Below, one piece after another: positions 41,986-51,499 of a stretch of DNA of 64,000 nt. The first letter of the stretch is position 1. Every line of letters begins with the position of its first letter. Both the position numbers and the translations under genes were made by a program. The notes below the pieces were generated by a model. That model saw nothing but the letters and a program-made list of their open reading frames with translations. It ran no database searches and had not been told where the DNA came from. The stretch is from assembly GCF_900142715.1 (NCBI RefSeq), contig NZ_FRBX01000008.1:1-64000 (forward strand), written 5' to 3'. The stretch is from Flavobacterium pectinovorum (GTDB lineage Bacteria; Bacteroidota; Bacteroidia; Flavobacteriales; Flavobacteriaceae).

Positions 41986-44652
41986 ATGAATAAAATTAAA
42001 CTTAGAATATCATCTTTGTTAACACTGTTTCTGGTGTTTTCAAACCTTATGTACGGCCAGGGTGCCATACCATTTACAATTACAAATAGTTCTACATTTA
42101 ATGACAACGAATTGTACGTTGCTATTGTAGGTATCGATTATACAACCGGAAACCACGTTTGGGTCAATGCCAAAACGAGTCAGGTTTTACCAATGAGTCC
42201 ATCTTATAATACCGTTACAGGACCAACAATTGGCGGGAATACCGGCCCGGGACAAAACTCAAAATATGCGGCTTGTTTTACCAAATTAAGTGAAATTCCA
42301 AATAAAACTTTCACATTGCCTTTAATCGCAGGCTGTAGAGTTTTTATTGCTAAAGGGCAGCAATTGTATTTCTACTTTTTTGGTGCCAATGGTGCGCCAT
42401 CTGGATATACTTCGCCAAACCCTTTGAATGTTACAGATCCGAATCAGGGAATTTTATATGAAATTATTGAGTTGACGAATAATCAATATGGTTTCTTCGG
42501 AAATCCTTCACGTGTGGATTCGTATAAATACCCAATGGGACTTGAGCTATTTGGTGCCAACGGATATCAGAAAAAAGTGGGTGAATTAAAAAAACATGCC
42601 GATATCGTGGCTGCTTTTAAAGCCAATGTACCATCAGAATTTCAGGGTTGTGTAAATGATGCAACGGGAGAAATTACGGCACCTTCAAAAACGCCTGCTT
42701 TTGCAGATGGAACAGGAGGTACTTCTGTAGGACCTCAGGCTAATTATTTAAAATCTTATATTGATGCCATTTGGAACAAATATAAAAACGAAGACTTAAT
42801 ATTTTATGCCGGAGACGCGGGAGTTTTCAAGGGAAGAGTTATTGGAGAACAACTGGAAATGGTAGGACAATCCGGTGGATTTGTAGGCCGTACAGGAAGA
42901 GTTCAGAACCGACCTACAACTCAGGAAGCACTTGAAGGAAAAGGCGTTCTGGACAGAAGATTGGTTGATGGAGATTTAGATTTGGTTATTCAGGCACAAT
43001 TAACGGCGGCAATAAACAGACATGTTGTGAATACAACAACGCCAAATCCGGGTCAGCAAAATTGGTACGATGCTTCGAAATTTTATCAGGTAAACCCAAC
43101 CAATCATTATTCAAAATTTTGGCATTTACCAGGCATCAGCATTGATAATCTGGCTTATGGTTTTGCTTATGATGATGTTGCAGATCAGTCGCCATCGTTA
43201 CATACACCGCAGCCAACAAAAGTAATTGCTGTTTTTGGCGGATATGCCGGAACAGTTCCTTCGGTTCCTGCTACAACAGATGTGATTACGGTTTATAAAG
43301 ATTGCAATTACGCAGGTTTTTCAGGAGGATTAACCATTGGAGATTACAATCTGGCTCGTTTAAATACTCTGGGTATTTTAAACGATGATATTTCTTCACT
43401 TAAAGTAGCAAAAGGATTTCAGGCAATTTTGTATCAGGATGATAATTTTACAGGAACTTCAACCGTAATTAATGCTGATAATACTTGTTTGAATACAACG
43501 TGGAATGACAAAGTAACTTCGATCAGAATTCTGGCAAATGGAGTTACCACTTTAGGAAACCAGACTTTCTATCTTCAAAACAGAAACAGTAATCTGAATA
43601 TGGATGTTTGGAACGCAAGTACAGCAAACGCTGCAAATGTGGCGCAGGGAACTCCAAACTCAGCAAACAATCAGAAATTTACTTTCACACATTTAGGTGA
43701 CGGTTTGTATAAAATTATTGCCAACCACAGCGGTCAGTCTTTAGATGTAAATAATTTTAATAAAGATAATGGTGCCAATGTAGAGCAATATCCATACAAT
43801 GCAACACCAAATCAGCAATTTGTATTGGTTGCTACAGGTGACGGATTTTATAAAATTGTAGCCAGACACAGCGGTAAATTAATAGAAGTTGCTGGTGCAA
43901 GCACTACAAATGGTGCCAATGTACAGCAATGGCAGGATAACGGACAAACTTGTGCGCAATGGAAATTGGTTGCAGCAACATCTTCACAAACGTCTGTTTT
44001 AATTCAGGCCGAAGATTACTCAGCCATGAACGGAATTCAGGTGGAAGCAACTACAGATACCGGAGGAGGTTCAAACGTTGGTTACACAGAAACCGGAGAC
44101 TGGTTGGCGTATAACAGCATTAATTTCCCAACAACAGGTTCTTATTTAATTGAATACAGAGTTGCAAGTGGTGTAACTGGCGGTAAATTATCTTCTGATT
44201 TAAATGGTGGAACGATTGTTTTAGGCAATGTTGATATCCCAAATACCGGAGGATGGCAAAACTGGCAAACGGTTTCTCAAACCGTAAACGTAAATGCAGG
44301 AACATACAATTTTGGAATCTATATTCAGAATACGGGAATGAACATCAACTGGATTAAAATCACAAAAGTGGGTGCTGGTTTAGCTGCAAAAACACTTTCG
44401 ACAGAAACAATTGAAGAAGCACCAGATACGGCATTAAACGTTTATCCAAGTCCGGCAGAAAACACACTTTATTTTACAACTTCCGTAAGCAGTGAAAATG
44501 CAAGTATTGTAGACGCTCAAAGTGGAAATACAGTTTCAAAACAAAAAGTTAGCAATAACAGCGTAGATGTTTCTCAACTTAAAAAAGGAATTTATCTAAT
44601 TGTTTTAGAAAAAGATGGTCAAAGAACGGTGAAACGTTTTATCAAAAAATAG
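41986..44652 (+). CDS. GH64 endo-beta-1,3-glucanase with crystallin, ricin-type, CBM6 and T9SS domains
   Basis: This 888 aa protein has a signal peptide ending at LMYGQ (residue 25). The GH64 domain (about 27-415) has the thaumatin-like start IPFTITNSSTFNDNELYVAI and phrases such as FYFFGANGAPSGYTSPNPLN and FKGRVIGEQLEMVGQSGGFV. A beta/gamma-crystallin module (about 433-517) carries two Ca-binding motifs, NDDISS and NDKVTS. A ricin-type lectin (about 526-664), CBM6 (about 672-796) and a T9SS signal (LNVYPSPAENTLYF to RFIKK) follow. GH64 enzymes release laminaripentaose from beta-1,3-glucan. The C-terminal half is near-copied in the metalloprotease at 48580. Confidence 0.93.
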   Translation: MNKIKLRISSLLTLFLVFSNLMYGQGAIPFTITNSSTFNDNELYVAIVGIDYTTGNHVWVNAKTSQVLPMSPSYNTVTGPTIGGNTGPGQNSKYAACFTKLSEIPNKTFTLPLIAGCRVFIAKGQQLYFYFFGANGAPSGYTSPNPLNVTDPNQGILYEIIELTNNQYGFFGNPSRVDSYKYPMGLELFGANGYQKKVGELKKHADIVAAFKANVPSEFQGCVNDATGEITAPSKTPAFADGTGGTSVGPQANYLKSYIDAIWNKYKNEDLIFYAGDAGVFKGRVIGEQLEMVGQSGGFVGRTGRVQNRPTTQEALEGKGVLDRRLVDGDLDLVIQAQLTAAINRHVVNTTTPNPGQQNWYDASKFYQVNPTNHYSKFWHLPGISIDNLAYGFAYDDVADQSPSLHTPQPTKVIAVFGGYAGTVPSVPATTDVITVYKDCNYAGFSGGLTIGDYNLARLNTLGILNDDISSLKVAKGFQAILYQDDNFTGTSTVINADNTCLNTTWNDKVTSIRILANGVTTLGNQTFYLQNRNSNLNMDVWNASTANAANVAQGTPNSANNQKFTFTHLGDGLYKIIANHSGQSLDVNNFNKDNGANVEQYPYNATPNQQFVLVATGDGFYKIVARHSGKLIEVAGASTTNGANVQQWQDNGQTCAQWKLVAATSSQTSVLIQAEDYSAMNGIQVEATTDTGGGSNVGYTETGDWLAYNSINFPTTGSYLIEYRVASGVTGGKLSSDLNGGTIVLGNVDIPNTGGWQNWQTVSQTVNVNAGTYNFGIYIQNTGMNINWIKITKVGAGLAAKTLSTETIEEAPDTALNVYPSPAENTLYFTTSVSSENASIVDAQSGNTVSKQKVSNNSVDVSQLKKGIYLIVLEKDGQRTVKRFIKK
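43282..44652 (+). repeat. DNA-level paralogous cassette, copy A (crystallin-ricin-CBM6-T9SS)
   Basis: About 1.4 kb coding for the C-terminal half of the GH64 protein matches 50074-51450 in the metalloprotease gene, domain by domain and in long stretches of bases. The CBM6-T9SS part also matches the GH18 and second GH16 genes. Confidence 0.85.
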
Positions 44653-44783
44653 TTTTAAAAGAGATTTTAGATCGCAGACTTTAGGTTAAGATTAGATAAT
44701 AATCTGAAATCTAAAGTCTAAAATCTGGAATTATTTTCTCCCCCGAAAATTAAATATCTATTAATCTATTAAAAAATGTTACT

Positions 44784-46409
44784 ATGAAAAACAATTACAA
44801 AGTGATCCAGTTAAAATGGATCTTAATTTTGGTTCTGGGTGTTGTTAATTTATCAATAGCCCAAAAAAAAGTAATCGCTTACATTCCCAACTGGATTGAT
44901 TTGAATTCATTTTCGAGCACTATTCAGTACAGCAAATTAACGCACATAAATATTGCGTTTGAAAATCCGGATGCCAACGGATATTTAACTTTCAACTCAG
45001 GATCAAACACAATTATTAATGCGGCTCACGCTCAAAACGTAAAAGTTTTTGTTTCGCTTGGCGGAGGCGCAATTTCTGAAGGTGGCGCTATTCGTGATAA
45101 TTATTTTAATTTGATTACGCCTGGCAACAGAACAGCTTTTATCCAAAAGATCTACGATTATGTGATAGCGCATAATTTTGACGGAGTCGATGTAGATTTA
45201 GAAGGTCCTGCAATTAACGGTGATTACGGAGGGTTTGTAATTGCTTTAGCGAATAAATTGCATTCAGGAGGAAAACAAATTACAGCAGCACTTTCTGAAG
45301 GTTACGGTGGTGCCAATGTGCCTTCATCTACTTTTGCGGCTTATGACTGGATCAACATTATGGCGTACGATGCAACAGGTCCTTGGGCACCAGGAAATCC
45401 AGGACAGCATTCTCCTTACAGTATGGCTGTAAACCAGTTTAATTACTGGACAGGAAGAGGTTTACCGGCAAGCAAAGCCATTATCGGACTTCCTTTTTAT
45501 GGTTATGGTTTTGGAGCTTCTGCCAATCAGGGAATTTCTTTTGCGAATATTGTAGCACAATATCCGGGAGCAGAAAATCAGGATCAGGTAGGAAATACGA
45601 TTTATTATAACGGAATACCAACCATAAAAGCAAAAACTACTTTCGCGATTCAAAATGCGGGTGGTGTTATGATTTGGGAATTATCGCAAGATGCAACCGG
45701 ATCAAAATCTTTATTGACAGCCGTAAATCAGGTTATTACGGGAAGTCAGCCACCAGTTGGCGGCGGAACTTTAATTCAGGCCGAAAGTTTCTCTTCAATG
45801 AGCGGAATTCAAACCGAAGCAACAACAGATACTGGCGGAGGTTTAAATGTAGGTTACGCAGATACAGGCGACTGGCTGGCGTATTACAATGTTAATTTTC
45901 CAACATCTGGTTCTTATGTTATCGAATATAGAGTAGCGAGTGCTGTTTCAGGAGGAAGATTATCTTCTGATTTAAGTGCCGGAACCATTCAGCTTGGTGC
46001 TGTTGATGTACCAAATACCGGAGGATGGCAAAACTGGCAGACGATCACTCAAACCGTAAACGTAAATGCAGGAACATACAACTTCGGGATATATGTTCAA
46101 AATACAGGTTTTAATTTAAATTGGTTCAGAATCACAAAATCAGGTTCGGCTTTAGCTGCAAAATCAGCTGCAACAGACAAAATCGAAAGTTTAACCGTTT
46201 ACCCAAGTCCAACAGAAAGTGAACTTTTCTTTTCTGCAGAAATTTCAGGAGCAAACGTGAGCGTAATCAATTCTCAGGATGGCGCTACGGTTTCTTCACA
46301 AAAAGCCAACAGCAACAGTATTGATGTTGCAGGTTTAAAAAGCGGAATTTATTTGATTTTGGTAGAAAAAGACGGAGTTAAAACGGTAAGACGTTTTATT
46401 AAAAAATAA
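44784..46409 (+). CDS. GH18 chitinase-like enzyme with CBM6 and T9SS domain
   Basis: This 541 aa protein has a signal peptide to about residue 27 (LSIAQ). The GH18 barrel (28-315) holds the full DxxDxDxE motif in FDGVDVDLE, with acid E140, and the MAYDATGPW substrate-site segment. GGVMIWELSQDATG is the usual last strand. CBM6 spans about 330-453 (LIQAESFSSMSGIQTEATTD). The T9SS signal starts at LTVYPSPTESELFF and ends RFIKK. It probably cleaves chitin or N-acetylglucosamine glycans; some GH18 proteins instead cut N-glycans of proteins. The stop is 2 bases before the next gene, so the two are cotranscribed. Confidence 0.92.
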   Translation: MKNNYKVIQLKWILILVLGVVNLSIAQKKVIAYIPNWIDLNSFSSTIQYSKLTHINIAFENPDANGYLTFNSGSNTIINAAHAQNVKVFVSLGGGAISEGGAIRDNYFNLITPGNRTAFIQKIYDYVIAHNFDGVDVDLEGPAINGDYGGFVIALANKLHSGGKQITAALSEGYGGANVPSSTFAAYDWINIMAYDATGPWAPGNPGQHSPYSMAVNQFNYWTGRGLPASKAIIGLPFYGYGFGASANQGISFANIVAQYPGAENQDQVGNTIYYNGIPTIKAKTTFAIQNAGGVMIWELSQDATGSKSLLTAVNQVITGSQPPVGGGTLIQAESFSSMSGIQTEATTDTGGGLNVGYADTGDWLAYYNVNFPTSGSYVIEYRVASAVSGGRLSSDLSAGTIQLGAVDVPNTGGWQNWQTITQTVNVNAGTYNFGIYVQNTGFNLNWFRITKSGSALAAKSAATDKIESLTVYPSPTESELFFSAEISGANVSVINSQDGATVSSQKANSNSIDVAGLKSGIYLILVEKDGVKTVRRFIKK

Positions 46410-46411
46410 GG

Positions 46412-48283
46412 ATGAAGAAATATATACAAGTCTTAAGTAATTCAAAGTTACTGATACTAACATTTATTTTCTTTGGTTTAAGCGGCCAGGCTCAGGTTAT
46501 CATGTTTGATGATTTTAATTATTCCGGTAATACAGATCCGCAATTGGCATCGTTTAACAAATGGCAAATTATTAATGGCGTAAGTGGACCTCCGGAAGGA
46601 GCCACTTACAGCCGTAATAACGTCAATTTTATTACAGACCCGAATGACGCATCGAATAAGTTAATGACTTTAAAAACAACCGTTAATGGTCAGTCAAAAG
46701 CGATAACACATTCCAGAATAGAAAGTTCGTATGAATATTTTGAAGGAACGTATGCATCAAGAGTATATTTATCAGATGAAGCTTTTGCGAGTAAAGATGC
46801 CAATATACAGACGTTTTTTACCATTGTAAGTTCAGCACTTGCTCAGGATGGTTCAAAATATAGTGAATTGGATATCATTGAATATATGGCTGCTGATAAA
46901 TGGGGTGTTTCTCCGGATAACAGAGTAGGATATACAACCTCTTATCACAAATATATCGCAAATCCATGGAAGCCATGGAAAACCTATTCGACCCAGCAAA
47001 AATCATTAGCCGGGTGGCATACCTTTATTGCTACATGTACAGATGGCGTGAATATTAGATATTATATGGATAACACGCTTATTGCAACGCATTCTGTTAC
47101 AGACAATGAAACTCAGGCAGGTCTTTCGGTTTATCCCAGAAGTACGATGCAGATCGCATTTGCAAACTGGATTTGGAACAATGTATTAGGTATCGGAACT
47201 GGTAACAGAGAAAATACTTTCATGACCGACTGGGTTTTATATTATAAAAACACAGCAGTAGATCTGGCTCAGATTAATACTTTGGTTGCCAGTTATAAAG
47301 CACAAGGATTGAAAAGAAGAAATCTGGCTGGACAAACCTTTTATGACACACCGCAAAGTGGTGTTGCCACAGTGTATAAAGATTGCAATTATGGCGGATA
47401 TGCTGTGAGTTTACCAGCTGGCAACTATACTTTAGCTAATTTACAGGCGAAAGGAATTTTAGATAATGATATTTCTTCGCTTAAAGTACAAACCGGTTAT
47501 GAAGTAGTGCTTTATGCAAATGATAATTTTGCTGGTTCTTCTGCTATTATTACTTCAGATAATACGTGCCTGGTGGCTAATAGTTTCAATGATATTGCTA
47601 GTTCTGTAAGAGTTAGGGCAGTAACCAATTCTTCTCCTTCAATATTGATTGAAGCGGAGAACTATACCAGCATGAGCGGAATTCAAACCGAAGCAACCAC
47701 AGATACAGGCGGAGGTTTAAATGTAGGTTATGCCGATACGGCTGACTGGTTGTCTTACAGCAACATCAATTTTCCAACATCTGGTTCTTATTTAATTGAA
47801 TACAGAGTGGCAAGTGGTGTCAGCGGAGCAATCATTTCTTCAGATTTAAGTGCAGGAACGATTCAGCTTGGGGCTGTCAATATTCCGAATACCGGAGGAT
47901 GGCAAAACTGGCAAACCGTATCTCAAACCGTAAATGTAAACGCCGGAACGTATAATTTCGGAATTTATATTCAGAACACGGGTGTGAATATCAACTGGAT
48001 CAGAATCACGAAATCGGCATCGGCTTTAGCAGCAAAATCAGATTCAACAGATAAAATTGAAAGTTTGACTGTTTATCCAAATCCGACAGAATCAGAGCTT
48101 TTCTTTTCTGCAGAAATTATAGGAGCAAATTTAAGCATTATCAATTCTCAGGATGGCGCTACGGTTTCTTCGCAAAAAGCCAATAGTAACAGCATTGATG
48201 TTGCCGGTTTAAAAAGCGGAGTTTATTTGATTTTGGTCGAAAAAGACGGAATCAAAACGGTGCGACGTTTTATTAAGAAATAA
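46412..48283 (+). CDS. GH16-type glucanase with crystallin, CBM6 and T9SS domains
   Basis: This 623 aa protein has a signal peptide (LSGQAQ). The catalytic region (29-300) has the GH16 motif ELDIIE (E152, D154, E157) in KYSELDIIEYMA and a NIRYYMDNTLIATHSV strand, but it is divergent from the GH16 at 37875. A beta/gamma-crystallin module (about 320-402) has Ca-binding motifs DNDISS and NDIASS. CBM6 (about 411-535) and a T9SS signal (555-623) nearly identical to that of the GH18 gene follow. It starts 2 bases after the GH18 stop. The substrate is likely a beta-1,3 or mixed-linkage glucan; family membership is less certain than for the first GH16. Confidence 0.82.
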   Translation: MKKYIQVLSNSKLLILTFIFFGLSGQAQVIMFDDFNYSGNTDPQLASFNKWQIINGVSGPPEGATYSRNNVNFITDPNDASNKLMTLKTTVNGQSKAITHSRIESSYEYFEGTYASRVYLSDEAFASKDANIQTFFTIVSSALAQDGSKYSELDIIEYMAADKWGVSPDNRVGYTTSYHKYIANPWKPWKTYSTQQKSLAGWHTFIATCTDGVNIRYYMDNTLIATHSVTDNETQAGLSVYPRSTMQIAFANWIWNNVLGIGTGNRENTFMTDWVLYYKNTAVDLAQINTLVASYKAQGLKRRNLAGQTFYDTPQSGVATVYKDCNYGGYAVSLPAGNYTLANLQAKGILDNDISSLKVQTGYEVVLYANDNFAGSSAIITSDNTCLVANSFNDIASSVRVRAVTNSSPSILIEAENYTSMSGIQTEATTDTGGGLNVGYADTADWLSYSNINFPTSGSYLIEYRVASGVSGAIISSDLSAGTIQLGAVNIPNTGGWQNWQTVSQTVNVNAGTYNFGIYIQNTGVNINWIRITKSASALAAKSDSTDKIESLTVYPNPTESELFFSAEIIGANLSIINSQDGATVSSQKANSNSIDVAGLKSGVYLILVEKDGIKTVRRFIKK

Positions 48284-48353
48284 GGATTTAATTAAAAATT
48301 GAGAATTAAAAATTAAAAATTTCATTAGCTGTGTTATAGTATTAAAAAGATTT

Positions 48354-48440
48354 TTTCACGCAGATTTTGCAGATTGTGGCAGATTTAATTTGATAATAAT
48401 CTGCGCATATCTGCTTAAATCTTTTAAAATCTGCGTGAAA
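48354..48440. repeat. Inverted repeat TTTCACGCAGATTTT
   Basis: TTTCACGCAGATTTT (48354-48368) and AAAATCTGCGTGAAA (48426-48440) pair perfectly. Inside, CAGATT units and AATCTGCG units repeat. It lies in the 296-base spacer before the metalloprotease gene, next to a CCCGAAGCGTCGGG hairpin at 48455-48468. It separates the GH16 and metalloprotease transcripts and could be a terminator. Confidence 0.75.
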
Positions 48441-48579
48441 TAAAATCACATAGTCCCGAAGCGTCGGGGTGTATTAAAATCAAATGAAACGTTTTTTTTA
48501 TAAGTAAACGTCTATGTTTCTATGTGTTTAAATAGCAACACACTATATCAAATATGTAACCCCAAACCTCAAATATCAT

Positions 48580-51450
48580 ATGAAAAACAATTACAGATTT
48601 CGGTTAAGTTTATTTGTTTTTATTGCTTTTAGCAGTTTTGCCGTCGCGCAGACTTCTTTAGGTTCGAGTAAAACATTTATGAATAATTTAAAAAACGGAC
48701 TCGCAAGTGCTACCTCAAAAAGTACGGGTGAGAAAACCGTTTTACTTCAGGCGGAGCATAAAAACTTCAATGGAAAAATCAATTACAAACAATCAAATGC
48801 TTCAAGTGAATTTTTGATTGGTGAAATCAAGAATGTTCCTGAATCTTCTTTTTATATCAAAGTGATGGACAAATCGCTGGAAGGACATATTATTCTAAAG
48901 AAAACAAAAGAAGCTTACAAATACTATTCTGATGCCAGCGGAAATGCTTTTGTATCGAAAGTAGATATCAATACGCTGATTTGTGTGAACTATGAAAATG
49001 TTCCTGAAAAAACTCAAATAACAAGTAAAACAGCCGCAGCACAAATTGCTCAGGCCTTGTTGAATTTGCAAAGTTTACCTGGAGCGGCAGGCTGTGTTTT
49101 TTTAGATTTTGACGGATACAATATGCCGGCAGGAAATCTCTGGAACAACGGAAATGCGATAAATGCAGCGCCATCGGGAATGAGCGATGCAGCCGTTCAG
49201 GAACATTGGGAAGTCGTGGCTGAAGATTACAGACCTTTTAACGTGAATGTTACAACAAGTGAAGCTGTTTTTAACTCATACCCAAGAAACAGAAGAATGC
49301 GTGTGGTGGTAACTCCAACCAATACTGCGGCCCCGGGGGCGGGGGGAGTAGCGTATATTGGTTCCTTCAATTGGGACAACGATGTGCCTTGCTGGGTATT
49401 TATTACCTCGGGTAAATCTGGTGGAGATGCCTCTGCGCATGAAGTTGGTCATACTTTTGACCTTGGTCACGATGGACGTACAAATCCTGCAGAAGATTAT
49501 TTCGTAGGAATAAACAATACTTCGTGGGCGCCAATTATGGGCGCAGGATATTACAGACCTGTAGTTCAGTGGAGTAAAGGTGAATACGATTATGCGAACA
49601 ACAAACAAGATGATGTTGCGATTATTGCAAGTAATAAATTCGGAGTAGGTTACAGAGGTGATGATTACGGAAATACAACCGCATCTGCAGCCACTTTAGA
49701 TTATAACGCAAGCGGAGCCATCAACCAAAAAAATGGAATTATTTCCAGCGAAGCCGATTATGATTTCTTTACGTTTACAACAGGCGGAGGAAATGTTTCA
49801 ATTAATGCAAATACCGTTTCCAGACATGCAAATCTGCATCTTTTAATTCGCTTATACAATTCAGCGGGAGCAGAAATGGGAACGTACTGGAACTCTGATC
49901 CTTTTGCTTTAAACGCTTCGATGAATGTGAATTTACCAGCCGGAAAATACTTTATCGGTGTTGATGGCAACGGTGCAGGAAGTGCGGGTTATGGCGGATA
50001 TTCGGCGTACGGTTCTATCGGAAGTTATACGGTTACAGGAACAATTCCGCCGGGAGGAAATATAGCCGCTTCAACAGATGTAATTACGGCTTATAAAGAT
50101 TGTAACTACACCGGATTTTCTGGCGGATTAACAATTGGTGATTACAATTTGGCACGTTTAAATTCTTTGGGAATTTTAAATGATGATATTTCGTCATTAA
50201 GAATCACGCAGGGATTTCAGGCAATTTTATATCAGGACGATAATTTTACGGGAACTTCAACTGTAATTAATTCTGATAATTCTTGTTTGAACACAACCTG
50301 GAATGATAAAGTGAGTTCGATTAGAATTCTTGCAAACGGAGTTACCACTTTAGGAAATCAAACTTTCTTTTTGCAAAACAGAAACAGCAGTTTAAACATG
50401 GATGTCTGGAATGCAAGTTTATCAAATGGTGCCAATGTGGCTCAGGGAACTGCAAATTCGGCTACAAATCAAAAGTTTACGTTTACACATTTGGGCGACG
50501 GTCTGTATAAAATTATTGCTAACCATAGCGGCCAGTCTTTAGATGTAAATAATTTTAATAAAGACAATGGTGCCAATGTAGAGCAATATCCGTACAACGG
50601 AACTACAAATCAACAGTTTATATTGTTTTCTACCGGAGATGGATTTTATAAAATTATTGCCAGACATAGCGGCAAATTAGTTGAGGTTGCAGGAGCAAGC
50701 ACAACAAATGGTGCCAATGTCCAGCAATGGCAGGATAATGGACAGGTTTGCGGACAATGGAAATTAATTTCAACCACAACTGCGCAAACTTCAACCCTAA
50801 TTCAGGCAGAAGATTATTCTGCTATGAGCGGAATCCAGACCGAAGTTACAACAGATACAGGTGGAGGCTCAAATGTAGGTTATACAGAAACAGGAGACTG
50901 GTTAGCCTATAATAATATTAATTTTCCAACAACAGGTTCTTATTTAATTGAATACAGAGTTGCGAGTGGAGTAGCAGGCGGTAAATTATCTTCAGATTTA
51001 AACGGCGGAACAATTATTTTAGGAAATGTTGATATTCCCAACACCGGAGGATGGCAAAATTGGCAAACTGTAACGCAAACAGTTAGCGTAAATGCCGGAA
51101 CTTATAATTTTGGAATCTATATTCAAAATACGGGAATGAACATTAACTGGATCAGGATTACCAAAATTGGCGCAGCAGCAACTCCTGTAGCTTCGTCTAT
51201 TACTGTTGAAGATGAGGTAAATTCAGTTGCTTTAAACGTATATCCAAATCCGGTTACAGATATACTTTTCTTTACTACAGATGTAGTGGGAGGAAACGTA
51301 AGCGTGGTAGATTCCCAAACAGGAAGTTTGGTTGTGTCACAAAAAATCAACGACAATAATTTAAATGTTTCGGGTCTAAGAAACGGAATTTATCTTATTG
51401 TTTTTGAGAAAGATGGAACTAAAACGATCAAACGTTTTATTAAAAAGTAA
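48580..51450 (+). CDS. Secreted metzincin metalloprotease with crystallin, ricin-type, CBM6 and T9SS domains
   Basis: This 956 aa protein has a signal peptide to about residue 24 (AVAQ). A pro-region precedes a zinc protease domain with the extended motif HEVGHTFDLGHD (H287, E288, H291, H297, D298) and the Met-turn IMGAGYY, so it is a metzincin of the reprolysin-like kind. A PPC-like domain (about 390-490: EADYDFFTF, LPAGKYFIGVDGNG) follows. Then come a beta/gamma-crystallin module (about 500-584, motifs NDDISS and NDKVSS), a ricin-type lectin (594-735), CBM6 (740-862) and a T9SS signal (LNVYPNPVTDILFF to RFIKK). The carbohydrate-binding half matches the GH64 protein, so this protease is addressed to the same glycan. 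Confidence 0.92.
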   Translation: MKNNYRFRLSLFVFIAFSSFAVAQTSLGSSKTFMNNLKNGLASATSKSTGEKTVLLQAEHKNFNGKINYKQSNASSEFLIGEIKNVPESSFYIKVMDKSLEGHIILKKTKEAYKYYSDASGNAFVSKVDINTLICVNYENVPEKTQITSKTAAAQIAQALLNLQSLPGAAGCVFLDFDGYNMPAGNLWNNGNAINAAPSGMSDAAVQEHWEVVAEDYRPFNVNVTTSEAVFNSYPRNRRMRVVVTPTNTAAPGAGGVAYIGSFNWDNDVPCWVFITSGKSGGDASAHEVGHTFDLGHDGRTNPAEDYFVGINNTSWAPIMGAGYYRPVVQWSKGEYDYANNKQDDVAIIASNKFGVGYRGDDYGNTTASAATLDYNASGAINQKNGIISSEADYDFFTFTTGGGNVSINANTVSRHANLHLLIRLYNSAGAEMGTYWNSDPFALNASMNVNLPAGKYFIGVDGNGAGSAGYGGYSAYGSIGSYTVTGTIPPGGNIAASTDVITAYKDCNYTGFSGGLTIGDYNLARLNSLGILNDDISSLRITQGFQAILYQDDNFTGTSTVINSDNSCLNTTWNDKVSSIRILANGVTTLGNQTFFLQNRNSSLNMDVWNASLSNGANVAQGTANSATNQKFTFTHLGDGLYKIIANHSGQSLDVNNFNKDNGANVEQYPYNGTTNQQFILFSTGDGFYKIIARHSGKLVEVAGASTTNGANVQQWQDNGQVCGQWKLISTTTAQTSTLIQAEDYSAMSGIQTEVTTDTGGGSNVGYTETGDWLAYNNINFPTTGSYLIEYRVASGVAGGKLSSDLNGGTIILGNVDIPNTGGWQNWQTVTQTVSVNAGTYNFGIYIQNTGMNINWIRITKIGAAATPVASSITVEDEVNSVALNVYPNPVTDILFFTTDVVGGNVSVVDSQTGSLVVSQKINDNNLNVSGLRNGIYLIVFEKDGTKTIKRFIKK
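50074..51450 (+). repeat. DNA-level paralogous cassette, copy B
   Basis: This is the partner of 43282-44652: the same order of crystallin, ricin-type, CBM6 and T9SS modules with few indels. It indicates duplication or gene conversion between a glucanase and a protease gene. Confidence 0.85.
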
Positions 51451-51499
51451 GAGTTAGTTATGAATTATGAGTTATAAATTATGGCTTGTAATTTTAGTT

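Noticed and set aside
45674..45895. Arg/Asn-rich plus-strand ORF of 73 aa
   Set aside because: It is a frame-shifted shadow of the GH18-CBM6 coding sequence.
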